This document shows positions 1-10,245 of a stretch of DNA of 32,857 nt, in pieces (within the stretch, counting starts at the first letter, position 1; every line of letters begins with the position of its first letter). Both the position numbers and the translations under genes were made by a program. The stretch covers positions 1 to 32,857 of the forward strand of contig DF237734.1 of NCBI GenBank assembly GCA_000708835.1, written 5' to 3'. The stretch is from Klebsormidium nitens. Lineage: Eukaryota > Streptophyta > Klebsormidiophyceae > Klebsormidiales > Klebsormidiaceae. Below the pieces are notes generated by a model, which saw only the letters and a program-made list of their open reading frames with translations, ran no database searches and had not been told where the DNA came from.

Positions 1-1225
1 ATGACATTAGTCCGCGCGACCCGCGCGCGTATAGCTACCGAGGGATCCCCGCGAGGGGCTCGGAAAGCTAGCGCCGTTACACCAGGAGCGATGGGAGCAA
101 ATTACCATGGACTTAATTGCAGTCCTGACTACCTGAAACCACTCGAGGAAATTCCGGCATTGCTGTTTTCGTCGACCGCTTATCGAAAGAAATAAAAATC
201 GCACCCATATCTGATGACACGACCGCCCCCGCCATCGCTCGTGTATATTTTGATAACGTATTCCGTCATAAGGGACTGTCGCGCGTGATCATTTCTGACA
301 GGGACCCTCGGTTTACTTCTAACTTTGGCGTACCCTTTTCAGGCTCCTTGGTACCAAGCTCTCCACGCGCTCGGTTTGACCGTCGGTTTGGGGGTGGAAG
401 GCGGTTTTAGGGTGAAAACCCTAAAACCCTAAAACCCCTAAAACCCTAAAACCATAAAACCGAGCGCGTGAACCGGGTCATCGAGGAAGCCCTCCGACCC
501 TACGTCAACGCCCGACACTCTGACATTGATCTATACCTAACAGCTATCGAATTTGCCTATAACAACTCGGTCCAACTCTCTACCAGCCACTCCCCCTTCT
601 ACCTCAATACCGGTCCACACCCCCTCACACCCGCCAACCTACTAAAACCACCTTCCTCCGATACACCCGCCGCCGATCAATTCCTGCACAACATCGCCTC
701 CTCCCTACAAACGCCAAAACCCTCCTTGTACTCGCCCAAAACCGCCAAAAACAGTACGCCGACCAGCGTCGCCGCCCGCTTACCTTCCAACCCGGCGACC
801 AAGTCTATCTATCCACCGCCCATCTGTCGCTCTCCACCCGCTCCCAAGTCCGCAAACTCGCACCCAGGTACACCGGGCCATTCACCGTACAACAAACCAT
901 CTCAGACGCTGCGTACAAACTCGACCTACCCGCCCACATGGCAATCCACCCCGTTTTCCACGTATCCCAGCTAAAACCCTACCATCCAAACGACCCGACC
1001 CGCTTCACCGACCGAGACCCACCACCACCTCCTCCGGTACTCACCACAGACAATCCCCAACACCCTATTGACAGTGTTGTGGACGAACGAACCGTCGGCC
1101 GCGGTACCCGGCAGCGCACCCAGTACTTAGTCACCTACCGAGACCAGCCCTTCCACGAGGCCCAATGGGTCGACGCCCACCTAGTAAATTTAAACCCCAG
1201 CAACGAGGACGTTGCTATTACTTAA
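1..1225 (+). pseudogene. Broken integrase with C-terminal chromodomain
   Basis: Fragments of one polyprotein can be read in shifting frames. About 56-137 gives the linker before the core (WEQITMDLIAVL). From about 140 to 363 the RNase H-like core follows in another frame, including VFVDRLSK and VIISDRDPRFTSNFG with a catalytic Asp. From 459 the core resumes (RVNRVIEEALRPYVNARHSD). Around 709-711 one base appears to be missing from an A run. Downstream, the GDQVYLS / RYTGPFTV / HPVFHVSQLKPY region lies in a third frame and leads to a chromodomain-like end (about 1075-1212, QYLVTYRDQPFHEAQWV) and a TAA at 1223-1225. A 4-base insertion near 134-140 causes the first frame change. The zinc-binding N terminus is mostly outside the window. 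Known role of the family: insertion of element cDNA, with the chromodomain steering target choice. This copy is inactive. Confidence 0.88.
364..470. repeat. Inverted integrase fragment fused to TTTTAGGG-type telomeric repeats
   Basis: Bases 364-402, read on the minus strand, encode AFHPQTDGQTERV, the integrase segment that should bridge the two flanking plus-strand pieces. It is therefore present in inverted orientation. Bases 403-458 are variants of CCCTAAAA (complement TTTTAGGG). They begin with one unit in the opposite sense, giving an 11-bp perfect stem (403-413 with 418-428) around a GAAA loop. The patch ends where the normal reading frame resumes. A 14-bp perfect inverted repeat, 364-377 and 457-470, marks the overlap between the inverted piece and the resumed gene. 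Confidence 0.88.
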
Positions 1226-1237
1226 GGGGGGGACTGC

Positions 1238-1663
1238 TGTAACACGTGGATCTTTATTAAACATTTATAGCCGTAGATATACGGATAGACTTGATCAGAT
1301 TATTCCGATGATTTGCATGTTTCCCCCTATAACGGTAACATGATCTTATAAATAAATACTCGATTCCTATTGGTTGCGCAAGATGAGCTTAGCTTAAGGT
1401 AAGCTCATCTTAGCAACTGAGCTGCACACAATAATACTAAGACTACTCTATAGACTATACTTACAGACTGAGCTCATGCGAGCACAGTGGCAGCTTGGGT
1501 CAAGCTACAAAAGTGGATTTCTCCACTTGTGGACCTCATTCGCTAGACCCCGGATTGAGGACAACTTTCATCTTTAGATCTTTCTCAACTCTACACTAGC
1601 TCTCTCCGCATCCACTGTAGAAATCAGGATCCCTTATATAGCTCAAGGGAGCTCCCGATTACA
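1238..1663 (+). repeat. 3' LTR of the retrotransposon
   Basis: The segment starts with TGTAAC just after a purine-rich tract and ends with GATTACA, giving the TGTAA...TTACA inverted ends expected of an LTR. It could begin at 1235 (TGCTGTAAC), directly at the tract. A TATA-like CTTATAAATAAA lies at 1345-1356. Length is about 426 bp. Only one LTR is in the window, so the boundaries cannot be confirmed by comparison. Confidence 0.7.
1381..1410. repeat. Perfect 11-bp hairpin inside the LTR
   Basis: AGATGAGCTTA at 1381-1391 is the exact reverse complement of TAAGCTCATCT at 1400-1410, with an 8-base loop. It lies about 25 bp after the TATA-like box. It might act in the element's transcript (start region or 3' end formation), but the sequence shows only the structure. 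Confidence 0.75.
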
Positions 1664-2060
1664 ATGTTGACCACCCGAGTCGCGGATCATCTGCCGGTCT
1701 CTCTATTGCCGACGCTTCGAGAGACGGTTCTTGAACCCCATAGCAAGACAGCTCAAAGACTAAACCAAAATTCCATATGAAAATCATAAGCGATTGGGGC
1801 GCTTTCAGCACATGAAACGGTCGCGCGGAGATGGTATGCCATGTACTACGTACATGGTATGGTACTACGTACATGATGTACTACGTAGCACACGATTCAG
1901 CAAGTGTGTGCATGGACTCTGGAGGCTGCTCGAAAAGTAGCAAAGTGAAGCCCACGCCGCCAAGGATCTTGTGGAAGAGAAAAGCGCCAGGTTTCTTCTG
2001 AAAGAGAGCTAGACCAGAAGCACGTTCGCGAAGCTGCTAAGCTGATCTTATCTCGCAGCA
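1664..2060. other. Intergenic region between LTR and P450, with TACGTA palindrome cluster
   Basis: No gene is visible. Bases 1840-1889 hold three tandem, partly palindromic copies of TACTACGTACATG. The first, CATGTAC-TAC-GTACATG, is a perfect 7-bp hairpin. The rest is plain sequence that should contain the P450 promoter and 5' UTR. No convincing TATA box was identified. Confidence 0.6.
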
Positions 2061-2087
2061 TTGCGCGCTCGAGCGCTCTCTGCCAAA

Positions 2088-5000
2088 ATGTCCCTCTCGT
2101 GTTCCCTCAAGAGCTGCTCAAGCATCCAATCCGCAGCGCCTTTGAAACCGGCAGCAAAGACGAGGCAGCAGCAGCACTCGCCATGTTCTAGCAACCCTTC
2201 CTCCCAGCGCATCACTTGCAAGCGATATCCAGGTGCTCTGCTGAGCTTGCCACTGAAGAGAGGGGCATTCTTGGGTTGTACCGTGACTCTACATAGCACT
2301 CATGATCAGCAATCCAGCATTAGATCCCCTCAGCGCGGCGTCAAGGGTCAACACAGGAAGGTACCAGCTGCCAAGCTGACACTAGAAAAAGAGACACAGA
2401 CGCAAGCAAAGCATGGGGGTGAGAAAGAGGGGCTCGAGCTGCCCCCCGGATCTCTGGGCCTGCCAATCATCGGCGAGACGCTTGAGCTCATTAGAAGTCT
2501 GAATCCTGAGAACCCCGATGCGTTCTCGGGCCCGCGGCAAGCCAAGTATGGGAGGATCTTCAAGTCAAACGCGCTCGGGCGCAACTTTATCACTGTATCG
2601 GGGCCCGAGGCTGCAGCCCAAATCTTGACAAACGGTTAGCGACTTGACAGATCAGCGACTCTCGGATCCTCATCTTGGGTTCTCCTTGCTGGTACTACAT
2701 AAAGAACAATCTGTTTTGGGGAATAGCTTCCTCTCTTGCTTCCTGGATTATTTCGCAGAGTTATTGTGGCTCATCCTAGTGGCTCCATTTTTTAAGTGGC
2801 TCATTGGCAAATTTTCAAAGATCGCTCTCCTTGATCACATTGTTTCGATCATTTACCTAGAAGGTACTTTTGTCTTGGACAAGCTTTCCCATCAAGTGCG
2901 GCAACTAATGAGACCAGTTTTATTCACAAGCTTTTTCCTCTGGTTGCAGAGAAGCTGTACGCCACTGAATGGCCACAATCATTTAAGCCCCCAATCGGCG
3001 AGCATGCGCTGTCCATGACAAACACGCTCTGATCAAATATCCATAAGAAGTATCGGTCTCAGTAAGCAGTTTCAATCTTTGCAGAGAGACTAGTTGTCAC
3101 TGAATGACTGAGATTCTTCGAGCGCCTCGTTGCCTAGCCCTCGAACTTTCAAATGAATAACCATAGTCTCCAATTCCAATGAGCGCCTTCTCATTTGCAG
3201 AGAAACTGTATGCCACTGAATGGCCGCGGTCTTTCAAGCCCCTCATCGGCGAGCATGCGCTGTCCATGACAAACGGGCCGAAGCACAAGTATCTACGCGC
3301 ACTGATAGCCAACCCCCTGAGCTTGGAGAACCTGAAAACGTACGTGCCTCTCATTGAGAGAGCGGTGCTGTCGCTCCTGGACTCTTGGCAGGAAGATACG
3401 ATTCTGAAGGCGCATCAAGAGATGAGGCGGGTAAGGGCGACAATACATACATGCTCATAGAGAGCCTAACCCTCATCTGTCACTTGCTTCATTGATATGT
3501 CAAGAGATCGTGGCGTGAGCGATTCTATAATCTCCCTGACTTTCAAGATAGCGTGGACCGGCCAGAAGCGTTTGGCTAACAAGATCTGCCCGACCCTAGA
3601 CCAGATTTCAGTGCCAAATTCTGATTTATTGTGCGCAAGATCATGCGCCATGTCATGTGTAGACGCATGGAGGTTCGTTATGTAGCAATGTAGCAATTCC
3701 TTGAATGATCACTTTCAGGCCCCAAACGCGTGTCTACGACAAGATTCTCCCGAGTAATAGTTTTAGAGTCGGCTAAAGCCAATTCCTAATCCCATGTTGT
3801 CTCACAATGCTGTGGTCTACTCTCTTCTGAATTACAGGCCCCTTCAGGGGCTCTTTCTCAACGATCTCGTCTATCCTGTGTGCAGTTGACATTCAACGTC
3901 ATCTCAGAGCTGATCTTTGGCGCAAAGCCTGGACCCCAGACGGAGCGGCTGTCGGGTCACTTTGACGTGTGGGTGCAAGGCCTGGCTGTGCTAATCCCCA
4001 TCGACCTCCCCTTCACAAAGTTCGGGAAATCTATGAAGGTGGGTTGGAATCTGGCAGAGGGCATGAGTGACAAATGACGAGATGTTTTCAAGCCCGTCGA
4101 GCCTGTTATCACTGGTTGCTGACTGCAAACAAGCTTTTGATATGCAGCGTTTGAATCTTTGCCCAGATTGCGAGGAGCTCCTTATTTTCAGTGCGCTTCT
4201 GGTCCGCTCTGTCCAGAGACCATTCGCTAGCTGGGAGCTGGTGCATGGGACCCGGATTTAAAGATCGATCAATCAATCAATTGATGATCGTAACGTCTCG
4301 TAGGGGCCAGGGGAGGCTCATGAGACAAGTAGACATGAGACAGATAGAAGCGGGACCTGCGAGGGTCGGGCCTTGCCCTTAAGCTCCGATGAAAGCCTGG
4401 AGCATCTGTCTTTATCTGCTATGGTGCGCTGTCGATCAAAGCTGCTTAAAGCGGTGATTAAGCGTCCCACCGCCAGAGGGTTATGTCTGACCCCTGCTTT
4501 AGCAGCCCCCTGACAGATGCATCAGAACATACTCGTCTCCTAACCAGATTTGGTTATTTAAACCTCACGTGTCTCGCTCAGGCACGCCGAGCCATCTTAT
4601 CCGAGGTCGCCCAGATTGTGGGCGAACGCCGCACAGCGCTGAGAAATGGCGAACCCGTCCCTAACGACATCCTAACCCGGTTGCTAACCGAAAAGGACGC
4701 GGAGGGGAGGCAGCTTACGGAGGTGGAGCTGTCGGACAACCTCCTTAACCTGCTTTTCGCAGGTACGTTTCGCAGGGAGAGTCTGGCCCTAACCGGAGTC
4801 GGTTATTGTTAGCCTGCTTTTCTAGGACATCATAACAGGGTTAGGTACGAGAATCAGACCTTTCGTTTTCACAAAGTTGAGCATGGCTCGCTTGGCTTGT
4901 CAGTACTCGAGCATGATCTTGTCGTTGTGACGTTGAACCTTTTCGCATGACGTGTGTTAAGAGCTGGAACGTATGCCATCGGACTTTTCGGCTGCGCCAA

Positions 5001-7879
5001 AAACGGTACTTTTACAGCGTCCAAGGTGGTTCGGTCTTTCAATCGTTTTACAGGCCACGACACCAGCGCGAGCAGTTTGTCCATCATCATCCACTCTCTA
5101 GGGAGCCGTCCCGACGTCCAGCAGAAGCTGCGGGTGAGCCGAGCGTTCCTCGCTCGCAACTTTTCGAGCTACCATATGTCAACGTATACCGCAGTCTCGA
5201 GCTCTTGGCTTCGAGTGCGGCTTTCCCTTGCAAATTTGCAAGGAAAGCGTCCCTTGAATCGAGAAATGAATAACAAGGAGGGTGAAGCAAGTAAAGCCAC
5301 ACATGTACGCTCAAAGAAGTCAATCATAAATTCCAGGAAACGTACGAAAATTGAGTATTGAATCGTCCGCGTGTGTCGCCAGTCTCGAGTGCCATCGCCT
5401 TCTTGGAGATTTGTACGAAGCCGTATCGGTTCCGACGGTCAGGTCATGATCAAGGCGCAATTCACCGCTTCAACTCTGGAAGCTTGCCGCCAACTTGTCT
5501 CAACAGTAAAAATATACAACGGGAGGATTCAGACAAAAGGATGGTATGCCGAACTTCTTCTTAATACTGATCACGCAGGACGAGCATGCACGCATCAGGA
5601 GCGGCAAGGCAGCCGGCGAGCCGCTGACGTGGCAGGACGTCCGCCAATTGGCGTACACGGATCAGGTGAGGGGACGTAACCATTCTGCCCGGCACGTGTA
5701 ATGTCCGCCGACATATCTGCTGACACGTCAGGCGACTGGGCGCCGGAGTTATTCTTGGGAGGGTTGTCAATATGGTATAACGAGGGAGCGCAGCGAAAGT
5801 TGGGCGAAATCTTCACTGAACCTGGCCGAGATTGTTCTCATCTTGCAACCCTGAGGGACTTTGAAACTCAGAGCGCTGAAAATTGCTTGTATGAAACGAC
5901 CCAGTATCACGGTTGTCACCTCTGCTGAGGCTGCGGGAGTTTGCTTTGTTTCTTCTTGATTTGGATCCATCTTCCGCTAAGCATTCTGCGGTATTCGCTT
6001 TCAATCTCTATCAGAGATCTTCCAAAGCCCAAAGTTGGTCTGTGCGCGAATCCTACCGAAAACCAACTGCAATCCTCCCCTTCTTTGAATGCACCGTTCG
6101 ATCGAGGGTGTGCGGTTGCAAGCCTTTTCTCTCTGTTGGTCAAATCGGGTCAGGTTGCTCCATGCACCCTCAAGCCATCTTTCAGGGCCTACGACTGCTT
6201 CGTTTATTTCCAATTGTACCAATTTCTTTTTTACATTCTATTATTGACCAGGCTCCTCATCCCTAAACTCAAATTTCACGTGAGTGTTTCTGTGGCTCCT
6301 ACAGCGCTTACCCTTTCTCAGTACAGAGTTCCTTTGGTATTGCCTTCCAAGATTTCAATACTTTTTTTATATATTTTCTTCCTTACGGCTCCTGGTTAAA
6401 GTTGGTTTCCTCTCTCTACTTGCAGGTCATCAGCGAGGGCCTGCGGCTGCGGCCAATTGTCGGGAACGCATTCAAGGTGGCCACGGAAGACACGACAATG
6501 TACGGCTACCGCGTACCCAAGGGCTGGTCCGTCAACCTAGACTACCGCGCCGTCATGTGCCGCGACTCGTACTTTCCCGAAGCGGACCAGTTCCGGCCGG
6601 AGCGGTTCGACGTGAGTGAACGGAATGAACGGGGATACGGAACCTACGATCTGCTGAGGCGACGATTTGTTCGAGTTTTTGTGCGGAAAATGTTGCCGTG
6701 GCAGCGACAGACGTTTGCACGCTCTTGTGCGCGCTCTTTTTCACCTCAATCCGATGCCAGAAGTCTAGGAAGAGTTTGCAAGTTTTCTTTCAGAATAGAG
6801 TCGAAAATTCACTCAGATCATTCTGTCAGCTTTTGAGCGTGTGCTTGGCACTTCGCACCTTTATGCTGAGGGAACTCCATGCAAGAAAGTTAGCGAAAAG
6901 ACATCCGGAAAGAATACTCGACCTATCAGCTCTGTTTTAATCGCCCTCCGCTTTACAATGCAGGAGAAGCTCAAGCCATACACGTTCCTTCCGTTTGGAA
7001 GTGGTGAGTCGTGCTGACCTGAACCGGTATTTTTTTCCTCGGGTTCTTCCTTTTAGCACCTGCAGTCTCCATCCTCTCAGACTTCGACAAGAGTTTGCCT
7101 CATGACCACAGAGGGATTGTGCGTTTGATGCCGTGTCTTTGCCTCGTTTCTTGTGGCGAAAGGAGCGGCTTGTTAGCTGCCCCGGTTTTGCTGCTCTCAA
7201 GTACGTGAATTTGCCCGACTGGATTCGATGCTGAATGATGTGCTGCAATCCACACGCGCGCTTCTCCCTGATACAGCGGGTCTTTTATCTGTCCTTGTTT
7301 CGGTGTCCAGGTGAGCGGCAGTGCCCGGGGAGCGCGCTCGCTCGGATGGAGATGACGGTCTTTCTGTACCACTTCTTGCACCTCTGGGAGTGAGTTTGCT
7401 CTTGGTTTCCGTTGCGCCACCATTTTCCTTATGCTTGCGCCACCCTTCTTTCACCTACTGCCTTTACTTAGCCTTCATTATGGCGCTACGAAACGGACTC
7501 GTTCAGATACCTCCACGAAGTTCTGAGGTGGACGATAAATTTTAATTGTCGGCTGAATGTCTGCTTAATTTGCTTACTTTATCACGCTGTTGAAATTATG
7601 GCGGATGTGAAGCGAGAAACTCTCTTACGTAGATGGCTGATTCAACAACGTGCAAGAGAACCAGGTATCTAGTTGAGTAAACAACTAATCTTTCAGGGCG
7701 ACTCGCTGCTTCTTTATTAAAGCCGCAGCGTTGATCTTTCATGATTTAAACTTTCGAGTGGCTTTCTTTCTTGCAGCTTCGAGCTCACAAATCCATCGGA
7801 GGAGACTGTCTTTGTCCCCATGGTGCGGCCGAAGGAGGGCCTGCCGCTGAAACTCCGGCGACGAGTTAACTTTCAGTGA
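2088..7879 (+). CDS. Cytochrome P450 monooxygenase (CYP85-clan / CYP120-like), ten exons
   Basis: Model: 2088-2634, 3201-3430, 3886-4038, 4582-4762, 5054-5133, 5579-5665, 6426-6611, 6964-7003, 7311-7389, 7777-7879; 561 aa, all junctions GT-AG and in phase. An in-frame ATG at 2061 would add nine residues. Visible P450 marks are the proline-rich hinge LPPGSLGLPIIGETL, the I-helix AGHDTS (370-375, split over exons 4/5), ExxR as EGLR (430-433), PERF (484-487) and the heme loop FGSGERQCPG with ligand Cys506 (split over exons 8/9). The first ~115 residues are Ser/Arg/Gln-rich without a membrane helix, unlike ER-anchored plant P450s, and could be a plastid transit peptide. The hinge and overall pattern resemble the CYP85 clan, CYP26 and cyanobacterial CYP120, which oxidise terpenoid, sterol or retinoid-like lipids; the substrate is unknown. 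Intron 1 carries two decayed copies of the exon 2 start. Confidence 0.93.
2950..3061 (+). pseudogene. Decayed upstream copy of P450 exon 2 (possible poison cassette exon)
   Basis: Bases 2950-3023 match the first 74 bases of real exon 2 (3201 onward) at about 65 of 74 positions, and the copy follows its own TTGCAG acceptor. Its frame continues from exon 1 for about 27 codons (EKLYATEWPQSFKPPIGEH and on), then hits TGA at 3030-3032. After 3023 the match is lost apart from a short AAGTATC-like stretch. A GTAAGC donor follows at 3062, so the block could be spliced as a 112-nt cassette that would truncate the protein. Whether it is used cannot be told from sequence. Confidence 0.85.
3085..3134 (+). 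pseudogene. Second, more decayed copy of the P450 exon 2 start
   Basis: After CTTTGCAG at 3077-3084, bases 3085-3134 align without gaps to the first 50 bases of exon 2 at 34 of 50 positions, including the shared block CACTGAATG. In the P450 frame it reads a Glu-Arg-Leu-like start and then an in-frame stop within the TGAATGA block. It lies between the better-preserved copy and the real exon, so intron 1 holds three exon-2 starts in tandem. Confidence 0.7.
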
Positions 7880-9454
7880 CGTGGCAGCTCGACGCTCATT
7901 TTCCGGCGTGAACGGAACTTATAGGAGTAAAGCAAAGGAGGTCATATCTCATGTACCGTAGTAGCGTTGCGTTACTGTAGAGCTGTGAAGTTACCATAGT
8001 TCTCGTGGTTCACGGACTCATCTCGATAGATGGCAGAGAAGGGAACAGGTGTCTTCAAGTTGCGAGCCCTGATCAGACGTCGTCGACCTGTACAACATTC
8101 TTTCTAGAACGCACGCATACATTGTTTGATCTGGACAAAATACTGGACATATTGTCCGCGCGCCACTTGTCAGTGATCAAAAAGCTCTGTAAAGCCGCAC
8201 AGAGAAAATCATGTAAGTACGCTTTAGGAAGTAGTATATACGAGTTTGCAAAACAGCAAGCGACTTAGCAGAAGCTCTTTTGTACTGACGGAACGCTAGC
8301 TAATATAGTGATCACACATCTGAGGATGTGATGCCGACCTTATAATTTGAATTATTTGGATATTTGATTTATTCTCTTCTGAGTATGAAGCGGTGTTCAG
8401 TTACTGAGTAGCATGGACACTGAACTGTGCGGCGACTAGTCGGCTCAGCATTGTGCACGCCGTGCTGCAACTCGGGCGCCTTTCGCATGCCTTGCGCATC
8501 ATTGTTGGACTTTGCGTACGGTGAGGCCCAACCGTTGGACTAGCTTGAGCATATCATTGTATCATTCCAATACTTTGATGCCGCGGATCTGGAGTTCACG
8601 TATAGTTGTGTATACATGCCATGCAGCCAGCAGGCTGGATTGTACATGCCGCGCGTTTACAGGCGGCGCATGCACACATGCATCCCACAATTGTGACACA
8701 CGAAATAGAACGTTTCGATTGTGGCTTTTCAATATTTGCGATGAAGTGCATCATCAGAGTCATGGCATATCATCATGCACCCGGGCCACCCGCCCCATCC
8801 GACATGCAGCCTCGTGCTCAGGCCATGATCTCTAAGGGTGGGCCCCAGAGGATGCAGCCGCAGAGCGAGGAGGGGACTACTGCTTCTCAACCTTGTTGAT
8901 CCGACATGATTGTTCAACTGATTCAGTACTTACATACTCAACAATCCTCCATGCTGGCTGGGCACTCGGTGTAGACTTGCTCCACGTTGCTGGCTGTCAT
9001 TTTGGTCAAGGCCATTTGCGAATCTTCCATTGCGATAGCGAAGCGCTCTTGAAGCTTCGTACAAAAAACTTATCAAAACCGCCTCTTTAAGTGGCTACAA
9101 GCCACTTTGGAAAAACTCGTTCCTCAGATTGCTGTTTATCTCTGCCTATACGGAAAATAAACCTCGTTTTTCAATGTACAGTTGCAGTTTGACCGGTCAC
9201 AACCACAGATCTCATGTTACATCAATCGTGTGATGATCAAAGTATTCACTCTCTTACTGACTCCCCTATTAGTTCGCCCAATGCTGCACATACACAGAAG
9301 GCTTCACTAACTTGTTCGGGCTTTAAGTAGTCAGTCATGTATGCCCAAATCATGGGGCAGATTAGGCACTGCTCAAGGGGGCCACAAGCTTCACAGCAAA
9401 CTACCCTGATTGTTCAGTGCAACTCACCTGACCCTTCCGATCCACTTGCAAAGA
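7880..9454. other. Convergent intergenic region between P450 and SMAP1-like gene
   Basis: About 1.6 kb that should contain the 3' UTRs of the P450 (+) and the SMAP1-like gene (-). Open frames here are short, lie on both strands and show no motif or exon-like GC bias, apart from a modest GC-rich patch at 8780-8880 that I cannot assign. No tRNA-like or transposon-like sequence was seen. Confidence 0.5.
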
Positions 9455-10245
9455 CTAGGCAATGTCTGTGTCGTCAAAATCGTCCTCAAACTCTGCAAGG
9501 ATGCAGAAAAGCTCTGTCTTCAGTTTTGAGTTGACTTACTCTGACAGCCAAAATAAATAATTGATTTGTTCCTGGCCGAGTTAAGCCATTGAAATTGTTC
9601 CTGATCGAAGGCAGAAGTGTTCTGCTTGAAGGGTCAATCAGCACTGTTTACCTTAGCCCATTGTTCCTTCCTTAGAAGCAAGCCAGCAGGGAACAAAATG
9701 CACTTTTTAAGTGACATTTTCCTTGCGTTATCTGTAAATAGCACAGTGGACTCAACGCAAAGGACGTCCAACTGTCAACAAACCCAGGACGCAGGCCCGT
9801 GTCTCTTTGCTCAAAAAGAAATCCAGGCGACACTCCCCCTCGCTGCCACCCCTACTGAGAGGTCCAGTCAAACCAAGGCAACTTTGGTGGCTCATTCGCG
9901 CGATTCCAATCCTCCTGACTTGCAGACCACACGCCCAAGCCAGTTACATGCGATCGAACTTTGACATGGCCTCAGCCATCAGCCTCTATCCACTAAAGAG
10001 CATAGACGCTCACTGTTGTAAAAGTCTGCGTCCACATGCTTTTCCGTGGGGTGCCCGTCCACTGTGTCCAATTCCATGTCCCCGTCCCCATCAAAGTAGT
10101 TCTCTGAGTCAACGTCAAAGCTCTGGGGCATCGGTTGCTTCATCTTTGCGTCCCTAAACTCCTTGAAGCCCGCAGCGATGCTTCCAACGTTTTCCCGGTC
10201 CTTGCTCCATTCCTTCCCGAATGCATCCTTGCCAAAATTAGACAT
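9455..10245 (-). CDS. SMAP1: SMAP1-like small acidic protein, two exons
   Basis: Minus-strand model: exon 1 10245-10014, intron 10013-9493 (donor GTGAGC, acceptor TTGCAG), exon 2 9492-9455; 89 aa. The protein is strongly acidic in its second half (about residues 43-62, VDSENYFDGDGDMELD) and ends DADFYN-K-FEDDFDDTDIA. That Phe/Asp-rich C terminus is the hallmark of plant SMALL ACIDIC PROTEIN 1, described in Arabidopsis as needed for the response to the synthetic auxin 2,4-D and as a partner of the COP9 signalosome. The final exon is only 38 nt, so a frame-only search finds just a truncated protein. The ATG at 10245 is preferred, but the frame is open to an ATG at 10338. The N-terminal part (MSNFGKDAFGKEW) is longer than I recall for the Arabidopsis protein. 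The gene diverges from the DCC gene 660 bp away. Confidence 0.78.

Larger units (their letters stand above)
1..1663 (+). mobile_element. 3' part of a Ty3/gypsy (chromovirus-like) LTR retrotransposon, degenerate
   Basis: The left 1.66 kb reads in order as an integrase core, an integrase C-terminal region, a chromodomain, a purine-rich tract (about 1224-1233) and a 3' LTR. That order is typical of Ty3/gypsy chromoviruses. The 5' part (gag, protease, RT/RNase H, 5' LTR) lies outside the window. The coding part has at least two small frameshifts and one complex rearrangement, so this copy is not autonomous. It ends about 400 bp upstream of the P450 start codon and may therefore lie in that gene's upstream region. 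Without the 5' LTR neither target-site duplication nor age can be assessed. Confidence 0.88.

Noticed and set aside
2644-3018. 124-codon hydrophobic open frame in P450 intron 1
   Set aside because: It lies wholly in the intron, its hydrophobic residues come from T-rich intron sequence, and its end is the exon-2 relic read in the wrong frame.
3535-3580. Weak similarity of P450 intron 2 to the start of exon 3 (CTGACTTTCAAGATAGC)
   Set aside because: Only a dozen or so matching bases with no acceptor before it; not separable from chance.
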